Source: an uncultured Collinsella sp. (GTDB lineage Bacteria > Actinomycetota > Coriobacteriia > Coriobacteriales > Coriobacteriaceae). Taken from it: a DNA stretch of 64,000 nucleotides. The notes below the pieces were generated by a model. That model ran no database searches, was not told the DNA's origin, and saw only the letters and a list, made by a program, of their open reading frames with translations. A program made the position numbers and the translations under genes. Positions 1 through 6,877 of the stretch are shown here, piece after piece. The DNA lies in the NCBI GenBank assembly GCA_900542825.1, contig UQOY01000003.1, forward strand, positions 1 to 64,000. Direction: 5' to 3'. Positions within the stretch are counted from its first letter, which is position 1; every line of letters begins with the position of its first letter.

Positions 1-7
1 GTTTGTC

Positions 8-54
8 TCCACCCGCGTAGCGGGTGGTTTAAAGCTGGCCGCTGCGCGGCCAGC
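8..54. repeat. two adjacent GC-rich hairpins
   Basis: Two short perfect palindromes stand side by side: CCACCCGC/GCGGGTGG with a 3-nt loop, and GCTGGCCGC/GCGGCCAGC with a 3-nt loop. They lie beyond the rplL terminator and may belong to the 3' end of a gene outside the window. Neither has a convincing T tract. Confidence 0.4.
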
Positions 55-69
55 GGACTAAAGTCTTGA

Positions 70-106
70 ACAAAAAAGACGGGGCTCGCAATGCGAACCC
101 CGTCTG
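70..106 (-). terminator. Rho-independent terminator of rplJL
   Basis: Read on the minus strand, GACGGGGTTCGC pairs across a short loop with GCGAGCCCCGTC and is followed by six T residues. It lies 27 nt past the rplL stop codon. Confidence 0.85.
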
Positions 107-132
107 CAAAGAAATCTGGCGAGAAAGCCTGA

Positions 133-510
133 TTACTTGAGGGTGACAGCAGCGCCAGCAGCCTCGAGCTTCTCCTTGGCAGCCTCGGCGTCCTCCTTCT
201 TGGCACCCTCGAGAACAGCCTTGGGAGCGCCCTCGACGACCTCCTTGGCCTCCTTCAGGCCAAGGTTGGTGAGCTCACGGACGGCCTTGATGACCTGGAT
301 CTTGTTGTCGCCGAAGCCCTCGAGCACGACGTCAAACTCGGTCTTCTCCTCGGCCTCAGCAGCGCCAGCAGCGGGAGCGGCGACAACAGCGGCAGGAGCA
401 GCGGCGGAAACGCCGAAGGTGTCCTCGATAGCCTTGACGAGCTCGGAAGCCTCGAGAAGGGTCATTTCCTTAAGAGCATCGATGATCTCATCGGTGGTAA
501 GCTTAGCCAT
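133..510 (-). CDS. rplL: 50S ribosomal protein L7/L12
   Basis: Acidic stalk protein of the large ribosomal subunit that recruits translation factors. The 125-residue product has the N-terminal dimerisation domain (MAKLTTDEIIDALKEM), an Ala-rich hinge near residues 45-58, and the conserved C-terminal domain containing EKTEFDVVL and GLKEAKEVVEG. I start at the ATG at 510 because AAAGGA lies 7-8 nt upstream; the longer in-frame start would add 11 unrelated residues. It follows rplJ on the same transcript and ends before a strong terminator. Length and motifs are normal for the family. Confidence 0.97.
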   Translation of the reverse strand: MAKLTTDEIIDALKEMTLLEASELVKAIEDTFGVSAAAPAAVVAAPAAGAAEAEEKTEFDVVLEGFGDNKIQVIKAVRELTNLGLKEAKEVVEGAPKAVLEGAKKEDAEAAKEKLEAAGAAVTLK

Positions 511-612
511 TTCTAAGTCCTTTCGGTTTCCGTGCGGATGCACGGAGATCAGTTAAAACACGACGCGAATGCGCCAGGGGTGCGGCGTTGCCGCCGCGGG
601 TGAAAACAGCAA

Positions 613-1134
613 CTAGGCTGCCTTCTGCTCGGAGACCTGCTGGATCGAACGAGCGAGACCAGAGGAAACGCCGTTGACGCAGACAGCGATGTCGCGAGCG
701 AAACCGGAGATGAGACCGGCGATCTGGCCGAGAAGCTGATCCTTGGTGGGCAGCTCGGCGATAGCCTTAACATCATCAGCGGAAACGGCCTTGCCGTCGG
801 AGATACCGCCCTTGATCTCAAGGACGCCCTTGGACTTAGCGGAGAAGTCCTTAAGGGCCTTAGCGGCCTCGACCGGCTCGGACTCGTAGAACACATAAGC
901 GACGGGGCCGGCGAGAATCTCGTCGAGCTCGGGCTGCTCCTGGTTCTTGAGGGCGATCTTGACCAGGTTGTTCTTGTAGACCTTCATCTCGGCGCCGCAC
1001 TCGCGAAGCTGATGACGCAGCTCCTGAGCCTGCTTAACCGTCAGACCGTTGTAGTTGACGACGAACAGACCGGCGTTCTCGGCGATACGGGACTCGATCT
1101 CTGCAACCTTGTCGATTTTGTACTGCTGGGGCAT
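613..1134 (-). CDS. rplJ: 50S ribosomal protein L10
   Basis: Stalk-base protein that anchors L7/L12 dimers on 23S rRNA. The 173-residue sequence shows the L10 hallmarks: N-terminal KVAEIESRIAENAGLFVVNYNGLTV-type segment (residues 8-33), the YKNNLVKIAL motif near residue 53, and a C-terminal helix that binds L12. A strong GAGGAGGT ribosome site lies 8 nt before the ATG. It is the first gene of rplJ-rplL. The usual upstream neighbours rplK and rplA are about 22 kb away in this window, so the four stalk-region genes are split in two. A hairpin in the leader may mediate autogenous control. Confidence 0.97.
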   Translation of the reverse strand: MPQQYKIDKVAEIESRIAENAGLFVVNYNGLTVKQAQELRHQLRECGAEMKVYKNNLVKIALKNQEQPELDEILAGPVAYVFYESEPVEAAKALKDFSAKSKGVLEIKGGISDGKAVSADDVKAIAELPTKDQLLGQIAGLISGFARDIAVCVNGVSSGLARSIQQVSEQKAA

Positions 1135-1196
1135 GAATTACACCTCCTCGAATTCTTTCCGGGCACGGTCCGCCACAAGGACGTGACGGGGGCATG

Positions 1197-1237
1197 TCCA
1201 AAAAGAAAGCCCCCGCGCTGCATGAGCGACGGGGGCG
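1197..1237 (-). promoter_or_regulatory. attenuator-like hairpin in the rplJ leader
   Basis: On the minus strand GCCCCCG pairs with CGGGGGC around a small loop and is followed by CTTTCTTTTT, giving a terminator shape about 60 nt upstream of the rplJ start. L10 operons are known to be regulated by an L10(L12)4-binding mRNA leader. A terminator here fits attenuation, but could also end upstream transcription. I did not derive the full L10-leader fold. Confidence 0.5.
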
Positions 1238-1346
1238 AGAAGACATATCTACTCGACCACCTCGGCTGGCGGGATATCCCATTAAGCTCGCGGGCAAAGC
1301 CCGTTAGCGCCGGCTGTCTCTGGCAGCGGATTCGTGCGTGAACCGA

Positions 1347-1607
1347 AAGTATTATGGCGGGGACCCCGGCGTCGGTCAACGGAAAACCGGGCTGCACACA
1401 ATTCCGCCATCCGGCACGCTCCGCCGAAGGCCAGGCGCAAGGTTTTCGCTCGGTCAAGTCCTGGGCTCGCACGAAGGCCACATTAAGTGGCCTTCGGCTC
1501 GTGCGGAATCTACGAAAACCTTGCGCCTGGCCTTCGGCGGCGCGGCCTGCGTCAACTATGGGGCAGCCCGGTTTTCCGTTGGCCGGCGCGCCCCACTCAT
1601 AATGCTT
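1347..1607. repeat. about 260-bp nested palindrome between aminotransferase gene and rplJ
   Basis: Arms from outside in: AAG(T/C)ATTATG ends at 1347-1356 and 1598-1607; a 23-bp arm at 1373-1395 matches 1563-1585 with one mismatch; a perfect 26-bp arm at 1421-1446 matches 1515-1540; an inner CGAAGGCCAC/GTGGCCTTCG hairpin sits near the centre. No credible coding sequence lies inside. The whole block occupies most of the 500-bp gap between the aminotransferase 3' end and rplJ. It resembles a MITE-like or large intergenic palindromic element. Confidence 0.8.
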
Positions 1608-1642
1608 GGGTCGGTGGGCTGATGGTTTTGGGCCCCGGTGGG

Positions 1643-2779
1643 CTATAGGGTTGACACGAAGTTGGACAGGCGGCGGAGACCTTCGTCCAAATCCTTGTCG
1701 GAGACGCAGTAGCTAAGACGGATGTGGCCTTCGGTTCCGAAACAGTCGCCCGGGACTAGGGCTACGTTTGCCTCTTTGATGGCTTTGATGCAGAAGTCTT
1801 CGCTGGTTAGGCCGAATTGTTTGATGCTCGGGAAGGCGTAGAAGGCGCCTGCCGGTTCCACTACGTCGAGACCCATGGCGTTTAAGGCTGCGAGTACGCG
1901 TTCGCGGCGGGCTCGGTAGACTTTGAGCATGGGGGTTGGGTCGACGGTCAGGGCTCGGGCTGCGGCGTCCATTTCGAAGGAGACGGCACTCGATACTAAG
2001 TATTGGTGAGCCTTGGCGATCTCGGCGATGACGGGTGCCGCTGCCGCGAGCCAGCCCAGGCGCCAGCCGGTCATGGACCAGGGCTTGGAGAAGCTCTCGA
2101 TGATGACCGTCTGTTCACGCAGCTCCGGGTGACGCTGGGCAAAGCGCTCGTAGCCATCCACATAAACCAGGCGGTTGTATACGTCGTCGCAGACCACGTA
2201 GATGCCCGCCTGCTCTGCCACGCGCGCCACGGCGTCGAGCGAAGCCGCGTTGAGGATGCAACCCGTAGGATTGTTGGGCGTGCAGATGACGATGGCCTTG
2301 GTCGCCGGCGTCACGCAGGCACGAAGCGCCTCCTCATCAATCTGAAATTGCGCAGGCTCCGTATCCAAAAAGACCGCTTTGGCGTGATTGGCCACGACGA
2401 TGCTCTCGTACAGGCCAAAGGCCGGCGTGGGGATGATGACCTCGTCGCCGGGGTTGAGCATAGCCATGAATGTTGCCGACAGGGCCTCGGTCGCGCCGTC
2501 GGTTAGGATGACCTCGTCGGCCGAAAACGTAAGGCCCGCGTCCCCCATGTAGGCAGATAACGCCTCACGCAAGGCGGGGCGACCGTTGTTGGGCGGATAG
2601 TGCGTGTCACCGCGGTCCAGTGCGGCGATCACCTCGGCACTAATCACATCGGGCGTGGGAAAATCGGGCTCGCCAAGCGCAAGCGCGATGCACCCCGGGT
2701 GCTGGGCGGCGAGCGCGTTAATCCGGCGGATACCGGAGGGCTTGAGCATGGCAAGCGAGGTATTCATGGGCAGACGCAT
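1643..2779 (-). CDS. class I/II PLP-dependent aminotransferase
   Basis: Cytoplasmic fold-type I aminotransferase, probably acting on aspartate, aromatic or related amino acids. The 378 residues include the N-terminal LALGEPDFPTP substrate segment (about 33-43), TDGATEAL, the PNNPTG motif (about 170), the DDVYNRLVY segment, and the PLP lysine in SFSKPWSMTGWRLGW (about residue 232). The start at 2779 has AAAGGA 6 nt upstream; another ATG follows 4 codons later. It is monocistronic and divergent from the next gene. Family assignment is firm; substrate cannot be read from sequence. Confidence 0.9.
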   Translation of the reverse strand: MRLPMNTSLAMLKPSGIRRINALAAQHPGCIALALGEPDFPTPDVISAEVIAALDRGDTHYPPNNGRPALREALSAYMGDAGLTFSADEVILTDGATEALSATFMAMLNPGDEVIIPTPAFGLYESIVVANHAKAVFLDTEPAQFQIDEEALRACVTPATKAIVICTPNNPTGCILNAASLDAVARVAEQAGIYVVCDDVYNRLVYVDGYERFAQRHPELREQTVIIESFSKPWSMTGWRLGWLAAAAPVIAEIAKAHQYLVSSAVSFEMDAAARALTVDPTPMLKVYRARRERVLAALNAMGLDVVEPAGAFYAFPSIKQFGLTSEDFCIKAIKEANVALVPGDCFGTEGHIRLSYCVSDKDLDEGLRRLSNFVSTL

Positions 2780-2872
2780 GGCGTTCCTTTCGTAAGGGTT
2801 GCACTAGGATAGCGCGGCGGGGCGCCACCAGACGGTGTAACCTAAACGGAAACGAGCCGGAAAGGAGATGGC

Positions 2873-3535
2873 ATGGAGACAATCGCGCGTGGCGACGTAC
2901 CAAAAACACTACAAACCATTGCGTATATCAGTATTCCCAAGAGCGCCGATCTTGAGTTTTTGCTCTGGGACTTGCAGGATGCCATCGCCGCCTATGCTCA
3001 GCTTTCTGGCACCGCGCTCCCCCGCCCAGTCGACTTGAAGGCAAATGACGCCGGCAGCGTTGCCGATGGCATCGTGCTGGCCATTGAAGATGTGGCTGAC
3101 GATGAGACGTTGACAGCTATCGAGCAGGCGCTTGAGCGCTTTGGCAGTACGGGAGCGCGTGTCTATGCCGTGATTCGAGCCGCACAACGGGGCGCTGAGC
3201 AGGCGCGTGGGACCGCCGTTCGCCTGCACAAGGCATGTGAGCGCCATGACCAATTGTGGTGTGGCGGCGTTGCCATCTGCGCCGGCAGCGGCATCGCAGC
3301 GCTTCGCCATTCCCCACGCATGGGCCTCTTGCGCCGACCATTTTCGGAAGCGATAGATAAGCTTGTGGGCGCTGTGCGCATGGGCTGCTCCGTCGAGCAT
3401 GCACAGCGACTTGGCGGCGGCAATGCCGCCAACGTCGACGCCGACGGCATGGTTTGCGCCGAGCCAGCCGTGCCCGCGCCGATCTGGCGAGGCGTTCTGA
3501 AACGTCTGGGCGCCCACGCTCAAACAAAAATCTAA
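2873..3535 (+). CDS. hypothetical protein, possibly flavodoxin-like
   Basis: A 220-residue soluble protein preceded by AAGGAG 8 nt before the ATG. I do not recognise it with certainty. The segment WCGGVAICAGSGIAAL followed by SPRMGLLRRPFSEAIDKL (about residues 124-165) resembles the C-terminal part of NAD(P)H-dependent FMN-reductase/flavodoxin-like proteins, where GG-rich residues precede a PL..AL.KLA helix. No signal peptide or membrane segment is visible. It is divergent from the aminotransferase gene and convergent with the glycosylase gene, whose stop lies 1 nt away. Function is open. Confidence 0.55.
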   Translation: METIARGDVPKTLQTIAYISIPKSADLEFLLWDLQDAIAAYAQLSGTALPRPVDLKANDAGSVADGIVLAIEDVADDETLTAIEQALERFGSTGARVYAVIRAAQRGAEQARGTAVRLHKACERHDQLWCGGVAICAGSGIAALRHSPRMGLLRRPFSEAIDKLVGAVRMGCSVEHAQRLGGGNAANVDADGMVCAEPAVPAPIWRGVLKRLGAHAQTKI

Positions 3536-3536
3536 A

Positions 3537-4100
3537 TTAAATAACAGCCCAGTCAACGGCTTCGTGCCAACGCTCAACAAGACGTTCAAGATGCCAGGCG
3601 GCATTGGCGGGACTTGTCGAGGGCAGGACGATGGCGGGTAGCCCCGTCCGATCTTGCAAGTAGCGTTTGTAGAGTCGCCCTGCCGTACCACCGTTACAGA
3701 CAACGACCTCGATCGGCGCGGCATCGGTAATGCACTCGATATGTGCCGGCACAACGTTGCGAATGCTCGCGTCGCTCGAGCCCTTAATGTCGCAGCTCTC
3801 AATCACATCCCACAGGGCCACGCCACCGTTCAACAGCACGGATCGCTTGGCGGCAATGGAGGCATCGAGCGTCGCGGGCTCACCGCTTGCCAAAGGATCG
3901 CCCTCGTTGGGCGGCACAGGCATACCGAGGCACGTGGCCATCACACGCCAAAAGCGATTCTGAGGGTTGCCGTAATAAAAGGCATTGGTGCGCGAAAGCA
4001 CCGAGGGAAACGACCCGAGCACCAAAACGCGCGAGTGCTGGTCGAACACGGGCTCAAACCCATGCTCAATATGTTGATAGCCCTCGTCAGACACGGCCAT
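3537..4100 (-). CDS. DNA-deoxyinosine glycosylase (UDG superfamily, HDG type)
   Basis: Base-excision repair enzyme predicted to remove hypoxanthine (deaminated adenine) from DNA. The 187 residues carry the family signatures VLVLGSFPS (about 26-34), AFYYGNPQNRFWRVM (about 40-54), the VLLNGGVALWDVIESC segment and the C-terminal LPSTSPANA loop that contacts DNA. The start codon lies 3 nt after the stop of the upstream GH13 gene and has a weak ribosome site, suggesting translational coupling. The functional link to a glucosidase is not obvious and the pairing may be accidental. Confidence 0.85.
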   Translation of the reverse strand: MAVSDEGYQHIEHGFEPVFDQHSRVLVLGSFPSVLSRTNAFYYGNPQNRFWRVMATCLGMPVPPNEGDPLASGEPATLDASIAAKRSVLLNGGVALWDVIESCDIKGSSDASIRNVVPAHIECITDAAPIEVVVCNGGTAGRLYKRYLQDRTGLPAIVLPSTSPANAAWHLERLVERWHEAVDWAVI

Positions 4101-4103
4101 GGG

Positions 4104-5480
4104 CTAGGCTCTCAACAGATAGCGCACCTCGTAGGGTGCAAGCTCAAGGGTACCCGTCAGCTCGACCGTGGGCGCATCGTCGGCAAGCAGGTCGACGAAG
4201 GAGCCGTTGAGTTCGCCGGCGCCAAAGGTGTAAGGCTCACCCACGGCATTCACCGCCACGAGTACCGTCGCGCCGTCGCAGGCGCGCTCGAACAGCAGCT
4301 GCTTGTTCTGGATCACCACGTTGCGATAGGCACCGTAGTTGAGAGCACGGGCAGCCGCGTCGTCGGCCGAGCGAAGGTGTGCGAGTTGCGTGATGAACGC
4401 CGTCAGCTCATTGGGCGCAGGCTCATCGAGCGCAGGGCGCAGCGCCCAGTCGCCATCGGGGCCGCCCTTTTCGCCAGCAATTCCCCACTCGCTGCCATAG
4501 TAGACGCACGGGATGCCTGGCATGCCAAAGAGCATGCCGTAGGCGGGACGCAGACAGGACTTGTCGGTGAGGATGCTCGCCAGGCGCGGCACATCGTGGT
4601 TGTCGACAAACGACAGCAGATGTTTGCCGCGGTAGATGCACCAGGGGTCGCCGCCAAACTGACGGTGCAGCGAATGGGCGATCTCGAACATGTTGACCGA
4701 GTTAAAGCTGGAGTACAGGCCCTTGTAGCACTCGTAGTTGGTGCAAGAGTCGAGCATCTCGTCGTTGACGATCTGGTTGTAGTCGCCGTGGAGCGTCTCG
4801 CCAATGAGCACAAAGCCGGGCTTGAGCTCACGGGCAAAGCTATGCAAACGACGCATGAAATCGCGGTCGAGCATGTAGGCGACGTCCAGGCGCAGGCCGT
4901 CGACGCCAAAGACCTCGGCCCAGCGGCGCACGGACTCGAGCAGGTAATTGACCACGGCGGGGTTTTGCAGGTTGAGCTTCACGAGCTCAAAATGGCCTTC
5001 CCAGCCCTCGTACCAAAAGCCGTCGCCGTAGCACGAGTCACCGTCAAAGCTGATGTGGAACCAGTCCTTGTACGGCGAGTCCCACTTGCGCTCCTGCACG
5101 TCGCGGAAGGCCCAAAAACCGCGGCCGACGTGGTTGAAGACGGCATCGAGCACCACGCGGATGCCATGGGCATGCAGCGTGTCGCATACGGCGGCAAAGT
5201 CGGCGTCCCCACCCAGGCGGCGGTCGATGTGGCGCAGGCTGCGTGTATCGTAACCGTGGCTATCAGATTCGAGCGGCGGGTTGATGAGCACGGCGCCAAC
5301 GCCGAGTTCCTGCAGGTAGTCGGCCCATTGGGCGATCTTCATGATGGGCGCATCGGGGTTTGGCGCGGCGTTGACAGCCTGGGCGAGCTCATCCTCGGCA
5401 ACGGGCGCGGCGTTTTCGCGCGGAGCTCCGCAAAAGCCCAGCGGATAGATCTGATAGAACGTCGTCTCGTATGCCCACAT
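4104..5480 (-). CDS. GH13 alpha-glucosidase / neopullulanase-type enzyme
   Basis: Intracellular alpha-amylase-family hydrolase, probably acting on maltodextrin-type substrates. In 458 residues it has all GH13 regions: LDAVFNHVG (about 111-119), GLRLDVA with the nucleophile Asp199, LIGETL with acid/base Glu228, and FVDNHD with Asp296. There is no signal peptide and no N-terminal carbohydrate-binding domain, so it is a short catalytic form with a C-terminal beta domain. GGGAGG lies 6 nt before the ATG. It is cotranscribed with the inosine glycosylase gene. Exact substrate is not determined. Confidence 0.9.
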   Translation of the reverse strand: MWAYETTFYQIYPLGFCGAPRENAAPVAEDELAQAVNAAPNPDAPIMKIAQWADYLQELGVGAVLINPPLESDSHGYDTRSLRHIDRRLGGDADFAAVCDTLHAHGIRVVLDAVFNHVGRGFWAFRDVQERKWDSPYKDWFHISFDGDSCYGDGFWYEGWEGHFELVKLNLQNPAVVNYLLESVRRWAEVFGVDGLRLDVAYMLDRDFMRRLHSFARELKPGFVLIGETLHGDYNQIVNDEMLDSCTNYECYKGLYSSFNSVNMFEIAHSLHRQFGGDPWCIYRGKHLLSFVDNHDVPRLASILTDKSCLRPAYGMLFGMPGIPCVYYGSEWGIAGEKGGPDGDWALRPALDEPAPNELTAFITQLAHLRSADDAAARALNYGAYRNVVIQNKQLLFERACDGATVLVAVNAVGEPYTFGAGELNGSFVDLLADDAPTVELTGTLELAPYEVRYLLRA

Positions 5481-5559
5481 AGCAACCTCCCGGTAAGCTC
5501 AACACAACGACATCCATTGTATGCCCGGCAGGGTAGCTAATTTGCGGTGAGAGACGTGG

Positions 5560-6756
5560 CTAGGCGACGGGCTTTGCGCGGCGTATGGCTGGGAATAGCA
5601 CCGTGATGGCGAGGATGACGCCCACGACGGCGATTGCGCCACCTGCGCAGCCGATCCAGGCGATACCGGGACCCGAAACCACGGCTCCGCCGATCGCGGT
5701 ACCCGTGCCGATACCGAGGTTGAACAGGCCCGAGAAGATCGACATGGCGACGGCCGACGAGTCCGCCGGCGTGTACTTGATGAGCTCGGCCTGAAACGCC
5801 ACGTTAAAGGCCGTGGCGCAGCAACCCCACAGTGCGCAGACGGCAAGCACTGCCACGAGCGACGATGCGGCCGGACCCATAAGCAGCAGAGCCACCGGCA
5901 CGCCGGAGAGCGTGATAGCCAAGAACGGGAAGCGATGCCCATCGAACAGGCGGCCAAACAGCCAGCTTCCGAGCAGACCAGAGCAGCCAAGCGCCGTCAG
6001 CGTCATAGTGATAGCGCTTGCGTCGACATGCGCGACCTGAGCCAGGAAAGGCTCGATATAGCTATAGCTCGCGTAATAGCCAGTTGCCATGAACACCGTG
6101 ACCGCATAGAGCGCGATGAGGAACGGGTTCTTGAGCAGCTCGGGCAGCTGCTTGAGCGTAAAACGCTCGCCCGCTGGCATGGCAGGGAACACCGTGGCCT
6201 GGTAGACGACCGCGACAGCAGACAGCGCTCCGACCACAGCAAACGTCATGCGCCAGCCCACGGCCAGGCCAATGGCGCGGCCGAGCGGCAGGCCGAAGAT
6301 CTGTGCGATGGAAGAGCCCGTGGCGATCATGCTGATGGCGAGCGCCCCATGGCGCGTGTCAACCAGGCGCGAGGCCATAATCGAGGCGACCGACCAGAAC
6401 ACGGCATGTGCGCAAGCGACCACCAGGCGCGCGCAGACCAGGATGGGATAAGTCGGCGCCACAGCCGACAGAAACTGGCCCAGCGAGAACACGGCGAGCA
6501 CGCCCAGCAGCATCCGCTTGAACTCGAAGCGCGAGGCAAACACCATGAGCGGCAACGACAGCAGCATGACGCCCCAGGCATAGACCGAGATCATGATGCC
6601 CGCCTGGGCCTCGGTGAGCGAGAACGACGCGGCGATATCAGTCAAAAGGCCGATGGGCATAAACTCCGACGTGTTGAACACGAACGCACAGCAGGTGAGC
6701 CCGACGAGCGGGAGCCACTGCCTGAGCGTGATGCCGTCTTGCCTTGCCTGACTCAT
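5560..6756 (-). CDS. MFS transporter, DHA1/SotB-like sugar or drug exporter
   Basis: A 398-residue, 12-helix major facilitator. After the first helix comes FNTSEFMPIGLL, typical of the SotB/AraJ/YdhP branch, and loop 2-3 carries MVFASRFEFKRMLLG. I start at the ATG at 6756, with GGAG 9 nt upstream; an in-frame TTG five codons earlier is less likely because it overlaps that ribosome site. Related proteins export sugars, chloramphenicol or purine ribosides, so substrate is open. It stands alone between the GH13 and feoAB genes. Confidence 0.85.
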   Translation of the reverse strand: MSQARQDGITLRQWLPLVGLTCCAFVFNTSEFMPIGLLTDIAASFSLTEAQAGIMISVYAWGVMLLSLPLMVFASRFEFKRMLLGVLAVFSLGQFLSAVAPTYPILVCARLVVACAHAVFWSVASIMASRLVDTRHGALAISMIATGSSIAQIFGLPLGRAIGLAVGWRMTFAVVGALSAVAVVYQATVFPAMPAGERFTLKQLPELLKNPFLIALYAVTVFMATGYYASYSYIEPFLAQVAHVDASAITMTLTALGCSGLLGSWLFGRLFDGHRFPFLAITLSGVPVALLLMGPAASSLVAVLAVCALWGCCATAFNVAFQAELIKYTPADSSAVAMSIFSGLFNLGIGTGTAIGGAVVSGPGIAWIGCAGGAIAVVGVILAITVLFPAIRRAKPVA

Positions 6757-6800
6757 ATATAACGTCTCCAATCATTTTGAGTGGAGGCGATTATATAGCA

Positions 6801-6836
6801 ACGGCCCCGCATCCGTCAGCAACAGATACAGGGCCG
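6801..6836 (-). terminator. possible feoAB terminator hairpin
   Basis: On the minus strand CGGCCCTGTATCTG can pair completely with CGGATGCGGGGCCG if G-U pairs are allowed. There is no T run after it, so a terminator role is tentative. Confidence 0.35.
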
Positions 6837-6877
6837 AAAACAATTCGATACACAGAGGTTGCGCCGTCAATAAATAA

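Noticed and set aside
1338..1622. ORFs of 82-94 codons within the palindrome
   Set aside because: They arise from open frames through inverted-repeat arms and have no ribosome sites.
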